Numbered from the stretch's first letter, positions 9,128-17,568 are shown. The stretch: 35,132 nucleotides of DNA from Hansschlegelia zhihuaiae (GCF_004103825.1 NZ_RYFI01000020.1:42655-77786), one strand, 5' to 3'. Made by a program: numbers and translations. The notes: a model not told the origin generated them from the letters alone.

Positions 9128-10047
9128 GACCGCGCCTCCATGGTCTCCCGCGGATTCGTCCCGTGCTCGGGCGTCCAGTCGCGCAGGAAGGCTTCGAGCT
9201 CGGGATCGGGCTTGCCGATCCTGACCCGCAGGACGGCGTAAAGATCGCCCGCCGGCCGACCCTGACGCGCCGGGATGCCGCGGCCGCGCAACCTGAGCTC
9301 GGTCCCGCTGTCCGAGCCCGCCGGAACGCGGACCCGCACCCTGCCGCCAGGCGTCGGAGCCTCGACCGGACCGCCCAGAACGGCTTCCTTGAGCGTGACG
9401 GGCAGCTCAAGACGGATGTCGTCCCCTTCTCTCGTAAAATAGGGGTGCGGCTCCACCGTCAACTGCACCAATGCGTCGCCGGACGGCCCGCCGTTCCAGC
9501 CTGGGCCGCCCTCCCCCTTGAGACGCAGGGTCTGGCCGTCCTCCATCCCAGCCGGAATCTTCAGGTCGAGCGTTTTGCCGTCGGGCAATGTCAGGCGGCG
9601 CGTCGCGCCGTTGACGGCGTCGAGGAACGCGACCGAAAGACTGTAGAACTCGTCCCGCCCGCGCAGCTTGATCTCGCCGTCCGCGGAACGGCCGCCGCCG
9701 AACATCGAGCCGAAAAGATCGCCGAGGTCGTCCGCGGCCCAACCCTCGGCCGAGGGGCCGCGGCTGTAACGGCGTCCGGCGCTCCCCTCGGCGTGGTCGC
9801 GATAGGACCGCCAGGCGCGGCTCGGTTCTCCGGATGCGTCGATCTCGCCGCGATCGAACTGAGCCTTCTTCTCCGGATCGGACAACAAGGCGTGCGCAGC
9901 CGAGATCGCTTTGAAGCGCTCCTCAGCCTGGGCGTCCCCCGGATTGAGGTCCGGATGGTGCTGCTTTGCGAGTTTGCGATAGGCCGCGCGTATGTCGTCC
10001 GCGCTGGCGTCCTTGGCGAGGCCGAGCGTCGCATAGGGATCATCCAA
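9124..10047 (-). CDS. cbpA: DnaJ-class co-chaperone CbpA (curved-DNA-binding protein)
   Basis: This 307-residue J-protein would stimulate DnaK ATPase and deliver unfolded substrates. The J domain spans residues 1-70 with the essential HPD at 31-33. A Gly/Phe-containing linker follows (about 75-130, including DLGDLFGSMFGGG), then two beta-rich substrate-binding domains (about 135-290) with the signatures TLPDGKTLDLKIPAGMEDG and LRLRGRGIP. There is no zinc-finger CxxCxGxG region, which separates CbpA from true DnaJ. It is the first gene of the cbpA-cbpM operon. Its upstream side holds IS110-derived debris, so this operon may lie near the edge of a transferred stress island. Confidence 0.92.
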   Translation of the reverse strand: MDDPYATLGLAKDASADDIRAAYRKLAKQHHPDLNPGDAQAEERFKAISAAHALLSDPEKKAQFDRGEIDASGEPSRAWRSYRDHAEGSAGRRYSRGPSAEGWAADDLGDLFGSMFGGGRSADGEIKLRGRDEFYSLSVAFLDAVNGATRRLTLPDGKTLDLKIPAGMEDGQTLRLKGEGGPGWNGGPSGDALVQLTVEPHPYFTREGDDIRLELPVTLKEAVLGGPVEAPTPGGRVRVRVPAGSDSGTELRLRGRGIPARQGRPAGDLYAVLRVRIGKPDPELEAFLRDWTPEHGTNPRETMEARS

Positions 10048-10271
10048 GAATCCGCACTCCAGCTTTGTCTGATCTTAAGGGGCGCGCCGCAGAGCGAAAC
10101 ACGAGCCGAAACGCGCGGCCAGACGAAATTGGAATCGGACGCCGGCCCGTCCTTCGCAGGCCGGGCCCGCGTCTTCTGTCTCAGAGAAGCGGCTCGAGAG
10201 GCCTAGGTGTATGTGTGGACGGCGCCCGCGGGTCCAGAGGTTTGGGGGGATGATGACCTGATCGGCAGCAG

Positions 10272-10409
10272 TCATGTGTCCGGCCAGATCAGAAACTCTG
10301 ATGACCTCCGCCCGTCCAGCCTCCGGCGAAGGACGATTGCGCCCTCCTGGTCGACACCGTGGACCTCGAACACGTGTTTGGCGAGGTCGAGACCGATCGA
10401 CGAGGCCAC
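10272..10409 (-). pseudogene. IS110-family transposase, N-terminal remnant
   Basis: Read on the minus strand from GTG at 10409, 45 codons give a protein start containing SIGLDLAKHVFEVHGVD and then EGAIVLRRRL. This is the hallmark N-terminus of IS110-type DEDD transposases, with the first catalytic Asp in GLDLAK. The frame then diverges and stops at 10272. The rest of the roughly 340-residue transposase, including the C-terminal serine domain, is missing. It is a relic of an earlier insertion, useful as a sign of past mobility at this border. Confidence 0.75.
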
Positions 10410-10655
10410 TGCCTAAGCCGTTCTTCCCGCCGAGATGGCGGGATTAGCAGCTAGTGAGGCAGTTCCGCGCCTTCAACCAGGTCTCTCGTGCGCCCGGCGG
10501 GCAGGCGTCTTGACGATCCCTCGCGGCGGCAAGGATTTCGCTTTGGGAGCGGACCTACGAATGAGGGATTGGCGTTCGGTCCCCGAAAACCGGCCCAGCC
10601 ATGGCTGCGGCAAACATCTGAAAAAGCAGGATTGCTCAATCATTAGGATGCGAGG

Positions 10656-10674
10656 TGGTAGCGGAGGAGGGACT
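10656..10674. repeat. attL: 19-bp copy of the tRNA-Met 3' end
   Basis: TGGTAGCGGAGGAGGGACT is identical to 23746-23764, which is the last 19 bases of the tRNA-Met gene (minus strand) including CCA. The bases immediately outside the repeat differ on both sides (G versus T to the left, T versus C to the right). This is therefore a true limited repeat and the expected product of integration into a tRNA 3' end. Confidence 0.9.
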
Positions 10675-10995
10675 TACAGTATAAATCTAAGCGATTGAGT
10701 TCATTTCAGAAATAAATTCCCGTCACGCCAAAGATACCGTTGTTTGTACCGACCGGTGAAGCACGCTAGCAGCTAAGCTATGAGGGTGTGGACAAGTCGG
10801 ATATGCACTGAGTCGTGTGGCCAAAAAATGAGGCAGCGTCGGTAAAGTAGCTTTCACCATTTAAACCACGTCGGAACGAGTGGCTTCAGACGCAAATTAT
10901 CTCAGTAATGCCGCTGCCGCCAATCCTTGAATCAAGCCCCTTGAGTTGCGCGCGCGCGCGAGGTTCAACTGACGAAGTAGCGGGAGATTCAGCAT

Positions 10996-12189
10996 ATGGC
11001 GCGCGCTCCGAAGAAGGCCGGGGAAGCCCCCGCCCAGAAGCCGATTGAAGAAACGATCAAAGAAGCGAATGCCAAGGTGGAGAGCGAGGTTGCGCGTCGA
11101 AAAAGGGTCGTGCGGAACTTCCCGGCAGCACCTTTTGAGGAACCTTTAGGGTTTGCCCGAGAAATATTCGACTTCGGCAGCGGCAGCCCGGTTCGTCGGC
11201 TGAGCCTATTCGACCACATTGGGCGAACGCCAGAAAGCGGCGGCAGTCGCCAGCTAATTACTAATTCAAACAAATATGGTTTGACTAAAGGCGGCTATCA
11301 ATCGGAGATGATTGAGCTAACGGATGATGGCGCAAGGGCTGTTGATCCTGAAATACCACCAAGAGATCAAGCACGAGCGCGCATAAAACTTGCTGTCGAA
11401 GACATAGAGATATTTGCTAAGCTACATGAGAGATTCGTCGGAAAAGCGCTTCCAGCTAAAGCTGCTTTAGTTGACGCGGCGAAGGAGTTCGGTGCCAGCG
11501 ATGACGCAGCTCAGGAAGCCATAGATACTTTTATCTTGAACTTAAGATTTGTAGGTCTGCTTGTGTCCTTATCAGGCGCAGAGCGCATTGTTTCGAAAGA
11601 GCATGCTCTCGACCAACTTCCATCATCAGGCTTGGTAGAGAGGCCGTCCGCGCGACCCAATCAGGCGAGCGCCTCTGTCGTAACCGCCGAGCATGCAAAG
11701 TTTGAATCCACGTGCTTCTATATTACGCCAATTGGCAGTCCTGATAGCGAGGAGCGAAAGCATTCGGATTTGTTTTTGGGCTCTTTTGTAGAGCCCGCTC
11801 TCGAAAATTTTGGACTTACAGTGGTAAGGGCTGACGGGATAGATAAGCCTGGTGTTATCACTAAGCAAGTTATCGAATATATAGTTAGGTCTAGACTCGT
11901 CATAGTTGATCTTTCTTTTCATAATCCCAATGTATTTTACGAACTCGCAATCCGCCACATGATGAAGTTGCCAATTGTACAGATTATCAGGAAGCGAGAT
12001 TCTATACCATTTGATATAAACCAAATGAGAACAATCATTATCGATAATACGGACATATATTCGCTGCTTCCAAAGCAAGCGTCATATCAATCTGAAATAT
12101 CGTCTCAGGTGCGACGTGCATTAGAAAATGCGGATAACGTCGAAACGCCCATCTCGACTTATTTTCCAAGTTTGAAAGTTTCATTTTAG
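10996..12189 (+). CDS. Winged-helix plus NDT/TIR-like domain protein, possible defence gene
   Basis: The 397-residue product begins with a basic, Lys/Ala-rich segment (1-40). A winged-helix-like region follows (about 60-115, including LITNSNKYGLTKGGYQSEMIELTDDG) and a second helical region (130-205). The C-terminal domain (about 238-350) has FYITPIGSPDSEERKHSD, a mid-domain VIVDLSFHNPN, and VFYELAIRH with Glu316. This is the pattern of nucleoside 2-deoxyribosyltransferase-like proteins related to TIR and SLOG folds, several of which act on NAD+ or nucleotides in anti-phage defence. The ATG at 10996 has GGGAGA nearby. Its last nine bases overlap the convergent terL end. The 3' half is clearly AT-richer than neighbouring genes, a sign of cargo. 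The defence role is inference from fold and position. Confidence 0.6.
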   Translation: MARAPKKAGEAPAQKPIEETIKEANAKVESEVARRKRVVRNFPAAPFEEPLGFAREIFDFGSGSPVRRLSLFDHIGRTPESGGSRQLITNSNKYGLTKGGYQSEMIELTDDGARAVDPEIPPRDQARARIKLAVEDIEIFAKLHERFVGKALPAKAALVDAAKEFGASDDAAQEAIDTFILNLRFVGLLVSLSGAERIVSKEHALDQLPSSGLVERPSARPNQASASVVTAEHAKFESTCFYITPIGSPDSEERKHSDLFLGSFVEPALENFGLTVVRADGIDKPGVITKQVIEYIVRSRLVIVDLSFHNPNVFYELAIRHMMKLPIVQIIRKRDSIPFDINQMRTIIIDNTDIYSLLPKQASYQSEISSQVRRALENADNVETPISTYFPSLKVSF

Positions 12190-13959
12190 TATGTTTATCC
12201 AGCTTGACCTAGCCACATTTGACCTTCTATCTGTAAACCTGCCTTTCGCAGAAACTTCCTGCTCTCTTCGTTCCAATGACACGTTGACCAAGCTCCGGGC
12301 GGCGAACGCATAGACAAGGCAGTCCAGCGCCTCCGCGCGCCGTCCCGGTAGCCGTTCAAACGCCCGGTAAGGCTGTCCACGAACGTAGCGCACCACGCGC
12401 CGCTCGGACGCCAGTTGCTCGAACCATGTGAGGCTGAGCGACGCCCCGAAGCGGATCGACGTGCCCGCCTGAAGTCGGTTGACGATCTGGCTCTTGACCG
12501 CATCCACGCCCACAAGGATCAGCCGCAGCGCCTTCGCCTTGGACATCTCCGCCATCGGCCGCGCGAAGCCAGCCACGCCCTTGCCAGCGAACACGCGGCG
12601 CATCGTGCGCGGCCGGGCGAAGCTATAGACCGCATCGGCGTGGCCGCCCGACCCCGAGTCCACGATTGCGGCGTCAACTCGGAGCGTTCCGCCGTTCGGG
12701 TGCGGCCACATTCGGCGGAGCATGTCGTCAACCTCCGCCCAGGTATCGGACTCAAGAGGCGATCCCCACACGACATCATGCGCGAGCACGAGCGCCGCGC
12801 CGTCCTTCGTCCAGCCCACGGTGCTGATCTCGACTCGATCGTCCTGCACGTCGCACCCGGCAGTGACGACAAGCGTCTCGGGAGGGATGGCGTCGAGGCC
12901 GAACGGCTCGCGGCGGTTTGCGAGGGCGCCTTCGTCCAACTCTTCCCCATCGTCGCGCCACGCCTCCCCGAGCACAGTGTTGACGAAGGACTGGAGCGTC
13001 TGCGGGCTCTTCTTCGCCTCCAGAAACTCCGCCGCGAGCCGCCCCCATGCGGCGTTCGGCAGAAGGCTCACAAGCGCGGAGACCCGATAGCCGTGATGGT
13101 CGCGGACGTGCGGCGCGGTCGCGCGCCAGCGGCCCGAACGGATGAACGCGGCCTTGGCCGCATCTTCGACGACGCCTCCGCACGAGGGGCATGCCCAGAA
13201 GGCGCGCTCGGGCTCGCCATCGGGCCAACGGATATCGGCCCAGCGCAGTTCATGGCGCGCGCCGCAAGACGGGCATTCGGGCTCATAGACGCGCCGGTCG
13301 GATCGCTCATAGGCCCGCAGGATGCGGCTCGTGCTCTCGTGGACGGGCGTGGAGCCCATGACGATCTTCCGGTTGCCGAAGGTCGCCGTGCGGCGCTCCG
13401 CGAGCGCCACGGGGTCGCCTTCGCCGCGCACGTCCACTTCAAAGCCGTCCACTTCGTCGAGCAGCAGGACGCGCGCGGTGTGGCCGCGAAGGTTGCGGGG
13501 AGCGCGGGCGGAGACGAGCTTCAGCGATCCGCCCCGGAAGCGGCGGCTGAAGAGCGTGTCGCGGTCGCTTTCCGCCGACGACAGCGCGGCCCGCAGCGAT
13601 GGGCTCTCAGCGAAGGTTGGCTCGATGTTGCCCACGATGAGGTCGCGACAGTCGGACTCCGCCGGGAGCACTACCAGGATCGGTGCGGGGTCATTAGCGA
13701 CGAAGTGCCCGAGCATGGACACGGCAAGCTGCGTGTAGCCGACGCGAGCGCTCTTTAAGATGGACACGCGCTCCACTGCGGGGTCGCCCATGCTGCGGGC
13801 GATCTCGATTTGATGCGGCCACAGACGCATCCGCCCCGGATGCGCCGCGAGGCTCGACGGGAGATGCACGTTGGCCTCGACCCATGTGGAGAGGTCGAGC
13901 AGTGGCGGCGGCCTCAGCGCGGCCATGGCGTCGCGGCGAACGGCGGCGAGGTCAGCCAT
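12181..13959 (-). CDS. terL: Phage terminase large subunit (GpA family)
   Basis: The 592-residue DNA-packaging motor has an N-terminal ATPase and a C-terminal nuclease. Motifs seen: P-loop-like KSARVGYTQ at 69-77, Walker B VLLLDEVD at 164-171, coupling motif GSTP at 202-205, and a CPSC/CPSC zinc ribbon at 229-232 and 257-260. Nuclease-type acidic motifs follow, AGCDVQDDRVE near 365-375 and DSGSGGHADAVYSF further on. The zinc ribbon between ATPase and nuclease is typical of lambda GpA. It is coupled to terS by an 8-base overlap and ends against the convergent NDT-like gene. Length is near the family's 600-640, so it looks intact. Confidence 0.92.
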   Translation of the reverse strand: MADLAAVRRDAMAALRPPPLLDLSTWVEANVHLPSSLAAHPGRMRLWPHQIEIARSMGDPAVERVSILKSARVGYTQLAVSMLGHFVANDPAPILVVLPAESDCRDLIVGNIEPTFAESPSLRAALSSAESDRDTLFSRRFRGGSLKLVSARAPRNLRGHTARVLLLDEVDGFEVDVRGEGDPVALAERRTATFGNRKIVMGSTPVHESTSRILRAYERSDRRVYEPECPSCGARHELRWADIRWPDGEPERAFWACPSCGGVVEDAAKAAFIRSGRWRATAPHVRDHHGYRVSALVSLLPNAAWGRLAAEFLEAKKSPQTLQSFVNTVLGEAWRDDGEELDEGALANRREPFGLDAIPPETLVVTAGCDVQDDRVEISTVGWTKDGAALVLAHDVVWGSPLESDTWAEVDDMLRRMWPHPNGGTLRVDAAIVDSGSGGHADAVYSFARPRTMRRVFAGKGVAGFARPMAEMSKAKALRLILVGVDAVKSQIVNRLQAGTSIRFGASLSLTWFEQLASERRVVRYVRGQPYRAFERLPGRRAEALDCLVYAFAARSLVNVSLERREQEVSAKGRFTDRRSNVARSSWINILK

Positions 13960-14437
13960 CGGACAGCGCCTCCAGCGCAGCGCGGATTTCGGAGTCGACC
14001 CTAGCGACGGCGGCGCGGTCCAATTCGGGAAGACGGCTCGGGATCGCCAGCATGGCGGCGCGCACGTCCGTCAGGATCGACGCCCACTCCGCCGTCACGT
14101 CGGACGCCCGGAGGAGGTCGCCTTGCGCAAGCGAGTTCGCAGTCTCCAGCTTCACGGCCTGCGCTTCGGCCGTGCGGGTTTTTGCGGCCGTCCATTCCGC
14201 ATCCGACCGGCCGCGCCGCCGCTGCCCGAGATATCCGACGATGCTGCGACGGGTTGCGAATGTGTCCCGGCCTATTTTCTCAACGGCACCCGACTTGGCG
14301 AGAACGTCGAGGTAGCGTGTCGATACGCCGAGCAGTTCCGCGAGGTCAGCAGCCCGCATGCGGCCAGGCAAATCAGGGTGCCCATCGCCGCCGATGAGAT
14401 CGCGTCTGTCTAATTCGCGTTGACGCGCCGAGATCAT
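13952..14437 (-). CDS. terS: Phage terminase small subunit (Nu1-like)
   Basis: The 161-residue protein would recognise the packaging site and load terL. Residues about 25-60 form a Nu1-type winged helix (MRAADLAELLGVSTRYLDVLAKSG), followed by a long Ala/Glu/Arg-rich helix and an acidic C-terminus likely to contact terL. The stop overlaps the terL start by eight bases. The frame is open to 14527, but the upstream 30 residues are Pro/Arg-rich and unlike the family, so the ATG at 14437 is chosen. Together with the primase it forms a leftward operon. Confidence 0.8.
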   Translation of the reverse strand: MISARQRELDRRDLIGGDGHPDLPGRMRAADLAELLGVSTRYLDVLAKSGAVEKIGRDTFATRRSIVGYLGQRRRGRSDAEWTAAKTRTAEAQAVKLETANSLAQGDLLRASDVTAEWASILTDVRAAMLAIPSRLPELDRAAVARVDSEIRAALEALSDG

Positions 14438-14752
14438 CGCAGGAATCCGATTTTGTTTTTGAGTTTGGAGAGCGACACGTCGGGGTCTGGGAGCCCCGCA
14501 ACCCGGCACCCCCGAAGAGGGACCCATGCATGTCGGTTGTTATGCGGAGTTACAGCCCTACGCCTCAGCCTCCCAACCCGCGAGAAGCTCAAGCCCAAGA
14601 GAATCTTGGACTGGAGAGGCTGAAAGGGTAAAATCCTTAGATGTGTGTACGCGCGCGCGTGCGGGGGCAAATATACCTTCAGCCTCTCCAGCCTCTCCAC
14701 ATTTAGAGAATCAACGGGTTGAGCCTCTCCGCCCAGCCTCTCGCCGCCCCTC
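14438..14752. repeat. AGCCTCTCC repeat cluster, possible replication origin
   Basis: Between the primase stop and terS lies a 315-base gap without a gene. AGCCTCTCC occurs in direct orientation at 14681-14689, 14690-14698 and 14722-14730, with an 8/9 copy at 14735-14743, and in inverted orientation at 14613-14621. CTGGAGAGGCTGAA (14611-14624) and TTCAGCCTCTCCAG (14678-14691) form a perfect 14-bp inverted repeat around an alternating GC tract (about 14650-14661). P4-type primases bind short iterons near their own gene, so this is a candidate origin. A transcription-termination role for the inverted repeat is also possible, though its 53-base loop makes that weaker. Confidence 0.5.
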
Positions 14753-16945
14753 CTAATCATCGAAGCCATCCCGCGCCCGCACGCCGCGCCACCCCGCTCC
14801 GCGATTTCGTCCCAGCAATTCGGCCTTAGAAAACCCGGCCTCTTTCAGCTTGATGGGAAATGTGCGCGTCCGGCTGTACCGCTCTTTGACGCCATTCTCC
14901 GCGCACCAGTCGTTCCACGACTCCCAAAGCCGCTGAGATGTCTCAACGTTCTCCGCGTCGAGGTCGCATCGTTCCGCAAGCCATCGACCGATATCGTTCT
15001 CGGCTTCGAAGTAGTCGTTGGTCGCCGCCTGCACGGCCTTGGGCTTGGCGAGTCCCTCGCGCTGCCAAACAAGGCAGCCTTGCAGCGCCCATGAAAGTAT
15101 TCCCGCGCGCTCGCGCTTAAGCTTGGTCGTAAGGTCGGGATCAGGACGCGCGGGCTTTACGTTGAATTCAATTATATTGAAGCGGCGCCGGATTGCGTCG
15201 TTCACGCTGCTGAGCGCGGGGCGATGATTTCCCATCACTGTTAGCTTGAACTGCGGCGTGTATTCGAAGAAGTCCTTGTGCAGAAAGCGGGCCGCCACAA
15301 CGTCGCCGCCCGTTATTTGTGTGATCCGCTGGGAATTCCATGTGCTGCCTTCGGTCGTCTCCGAAGTTACGACAAGGCGGGCACCGACGAGGCGCGCAAG
15401 CTCGGTTGGGTGCTCTGTGAACGCTCTGCGCTCGAACGTCGAGACCGGCGCCGTTGTGGCATAGTCGCCGAGCACGGCCTGAAGTGTGTTGAGGAAAGTT
15501 CCTTTACCGCGTCCCCCGTCGCCGTACAGGAAAAAGAGGGCGTGTTCCTTCGTGTCGCCTGTCAGGCAGTAGCCTGCGACCTTCTGCAAATAGGTGATGA
15601 CCTCGGGATCGCTGTTCGTCGCCTCGCGGATGAACCGAATCCACTGCGGGCAGTCCGTAGCCGGGTCGAACCGTTCGAGAGGAACGGGCGCAACGACTGA
15701 ACATTTCGAGATCATATCTTCGCGGCGGGCCGGTCGCAGCAGCCCCGTCCGCAGTTCGACAACACCTCCCGGTGTTCCGAAAAGGTAGGGGTCGCGATCC
15801 CATTCGTCTGATGTGATCGCGAGGGCAGGATTAGCTTGGGCCAACGCCTCGACGCCCGACGCGGCTGTTTTTCGAAGCAGCGCTTTCGCCTTCGGATTAC
15901 CTTTTGCAAGTTCGGCGGCAAGCGAAGCGGCGTAATGGAACGCGCAGCGGGTCTTGTCGCGCCGCCAACGGGCACCGTTCCAGACGAACCATGATTTCGC
16001 GTCGTGGTCGAAGCGCAATTCGTCGGCGAAGCATTCGGCGAAAGTCTGCGCGACCGAAGATTCGGAAAGGTCGTCGAGCTTCGGTGCGCGCTCCCACGCG
16101 CGACCGACTCCTCGTTCGCCGCTCTCCTGCGCCCACTCCGCCAGATCGGAGTTGCGCCCCAACTCTTTCTCGAAGTCGCGGAACGCGCCGCCTTCCGCCC
16201 TTACTCTGATCGCCAGGCGGAACGCACGGCCGCTGCGGCTTTCATCTCGCGACTTTGACGCTTTGCGCCCGAGGAACGCGGGACCGGCCTCCTCGATCAA
16301 CCATCGCAAGTCTTCGAGTGGGACCGTGCGTAGCTCGACCGGAAACGGTTGATCCATCTGACGCCCGGTTACGGCGAAGTATCGGCCGCCGAGATGGAGA
16401 GCGATTTCGTCGTGGGAGCCGCGCGAAAAGCTCTTCGACCAATCGGTCTTTGTGAGTTTGCGGAGGGGCGCCAGATCGGCGGGGTTATAGAAAAAGAAGA
16501 GCTTCACGCCTCGCCGGCTTGGCGACACTTCGCTGTAGGTGTCGAAGCGTGCGACGATCTCGCGAGCCTCGCGCGAGAAGCGCCTGGTCTCAATGTCGAG
16601 GCATGAGTCGAGGTCGATCCCCCCGAGGGCGCGACCATCGGCGAGTTCGCCGAGCACCAAGCCGACGCCATCGTATTCCCTAGCTGCGCGCTGCGCGCAT
16701 TCGAGACTAGCCCACGTTTCCGGATCATTTGAAGATGCTTCACGTCCACTTCTGGCGGCATACGGGACCTTAGTGCGCCCGTTACCTCGTAATACATCTT
16801 TCCATACTAGCCATCTGTTGTCGTCGATTATTTGACTGAGACCGTGAATGGCCTTATCAGTATCGACTATCACTGCTAGTGTCCTCGTCTTGGTACTGCT
16901 CGTGGCCCCGGCCGATCTTGCGACGGTCAGCCGGGGCTCTTTCAT
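14753..16945 (-). CDS. P4-type primase-helicase (phage/plasmid primase)
   Basis: This 730-residue replication protein has an N-terminal primase-polymerase-like region (about 35-200) with GGIDLDSC around Asp111 and Asp113, and a D5-N/SF3 helicase at about 430-610. The helicase has Walker A GDGGRGKGT at 475-483, a beta-strand RLVVTSET at 523-530, sensor-1 MGNHRP at 571-576 and the Arg-finger segment AIRRRFN. The C-terminal part (about 640-720) is a helical DNA-binding-like region. It resembles the alpha protein of satellite P4, which primes, unwinds and binds its origin. It is the first gene of the leftward operon and starts 57 bases from the divergent regulator gene. It carries no obvious ribosome site, so leaderless translation is possible. 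Confidence 0.88.
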   Translation of the reverse strand: MKEPRLTVARSAGATSSTKTRTLAVIVDTDKAIHGLSQIIDDNRWLVWKDVLRGNGRTKVPYAARSGREASSNDPETWASLECAQRAAREYDGVGLVLGELADGRALGGIDLDSCLDIETRRFSREAREIVARFDTYSEVSPSRRGVKLFFFYNPADLAPLRKLTKTDWSKSFSRGSHDEIALHLGGRYFAVTGRQMDQPFPVELRTVPLEDLRWLIEEAGPAFLGRKASKSRDESRSGRAFRLAIRVRAEGGAFRDFEKELGRNSDLAEWAQESGERGVGRAWERAPKLDDLSESSVAQTFAECFADELRFDHDAKSWFVWNGARWRRDKTRCAFHYAASLAAELAKGNPKAKALLRKTAASGVEALAQANPALAITSDEWDRDPYLFGTPGGVVELRTGLLRPARREDMISKCSVVAPVPLERFDPATDCPQWIRFIREATNSDPEVITYLQKVAGYCLTGDTKEHALFFLYGDGGRGKGTFLNTLQAVLGDYATTAPVSTFERRAFTEHPTELARLVGARLVVTSETTEGSTWNSQRITQITGGDVVAARFLHKDFFEYTPQFKLTVMGNHRPALSSVNDAIRRRFNIIEFNVKPARPDPDLTTKLKRERAGILSWALQGCLVWQREGLAKPKAVQAATNDYFEAENDIGRWLAERCDLDAENVETSQRLWESWNDWCAENGVKERYSRTRTFPIKLKEAGFSKAELLGRNRGAGWRGVRARDGFDD

Positions 16946-16953
16946 ATTGCATT

Positions 16954-16974
16954 ATCCTACGTGATATGTAGGAT
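16954..16974. promoter_or_regulatory. Palindromic operator ATCCTAC-N7-GTAGGAT between divergent operons
   Basis: Seven-base perfect arms around a 7-base centre lie midway in the 56-base gap between the primase (minus) and the MerR-like regulator (plus). Each arm contains TAGGAT, a 4/6 match to a -10 hexamer in the outward direction, so repressor binding would cover both promoters. The likely binder is the product of the adjacent 17002 gene or a helper-phage factor. This is inference from symmetry and position. Confidence 0.55.
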
Positions 16975-17001
16975 GTAGCAAATGGGGAATGGAGAAAGCG
17001 A

Positions 17002-17568
17002 ATGAGCAGCTACACTGTCGGCGAAACGGCAGCCCTTCTGGCGGCGCAGACCGGCCAGCCTGCCGATATGATCGCCCGGCAGCTTCGGTCATGGATTCAG
17101 CAGGGACTGGTTATGCCTGCCGAGCGCGAGGCTCGAGGGACAACCGGCCAGATTGCAGCGGCGCTGTTCGATCAGCGCGCCGTTGCAGCCCTTCGCATCA
17201 TGATGGCGCTGTCGGCCATGTCGCGTGGCGCCCTAGTCGGTTCTTGGCAGGCTATGCATTCGGCCGCCGACGCTCGACTCGAGCTTCCCGCAATCGATTC
17301 AACGTTTCCGCCGCGCGGGATCGACGCTGTAATCAGAAGTATCCGTGAAAATGACGGATGCCACTGGTCATTCGTAACAATTCAGAAACTGAACGCCAAG
17401 ACTGGAGAGCGATTTCATTTAGGCGGCTTCATTCGTGATGATCAGAAAGACTATCCGGAGTCCGATCCGCGCTCGAATTCAGCCATGTGGCGCGAGGAGG
17501 GGCTAGTCCACGAAGGAAAGCACATCATTGACGCGTCTGCGCTGCTCGCGCCGATCCTCGCGGACTGA
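17002..17568 (+). CDS. MerR-like HTH regulator of the satellite
   Basis: The 188-residue product begins with a MerR-type winged helix: YTVGETAALLA, a second helix ending ARQLRSWIQQGLVMPAERE, and a wing ending in GQIAAALFDQRAVAALRIMMAL (to about residue 75). The remaining 110 residues have no recognised domain and no effector-binding cysteines, so this is a phage-type rather than metal-sensing member. GGAGAAAG lies just before the ATG. It heads the rightward capsid operon, six bases before the portal gene, and lies next to the palindromic operator. It is therefore a good candidate for the autoregulated switch controlling both operons. Confidence 0.65.
   Translation: MSSYTVGETAALLAAQTGQPADMIARQLRSWIQQGLVMPAEREARGTTGQIAAALFDQRAVAALRIMMALSAMSRGALVGSWQAMHSAADARLELPAIDSTFPPRGIDAVIRSIRENDGCHWSFVTIQKLNAKTGERFHLGGFIRDDQKDYPESDPRSNSAMWREEGLVHEGKHIIDASALLAPILAD

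Larger units (their letters stand above)
10048..10995. other. Mostly non-coding junction: IS110 debris, attL, element left end
   Basis: This 950-base region holds no intact gene. Going rightward it contains the cbpA upstream region, a decayed IS110 transposase start (10272-10409, minus), the 19-bp left attachment repeat (10656-10674), and the first 320 bases of the integrated element. The part after 10675 is visibly richer in A/T than the flanks. A run of alternating GC (about 10947-10960) precedes the first element gene, whose ribosome site GGGAGA lies near 10982-10987. Short plus frames such as 10435-10698 cross attL and are not believed. Confidence 0.6.

Noticed and set aside
9163-10206. 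A 347-residue plus-strand frame opposite cbpA
   Set aside because: CbpA has the HPD J domain and both C-terminal domains; the opposite frame is a shadow.
10435-10698. An 87-residue plus-strand frame crossing attL
   Set aside because: It spans the integration junction and has no ribosome site or recognisable domain.
10947-10960. Alternating GC run before the 10996 gene as a structural signal
   Set aside because: Short alternating GC tracts are common in high-GC genomes and this one has no supporting repeats.
12415-13758. A 447-residue plus-strand frame opposite terL
   Set aside because: terL has Walker, coupling and zinc motifs in the other frame; this frame has none and would break the phage operon logic.
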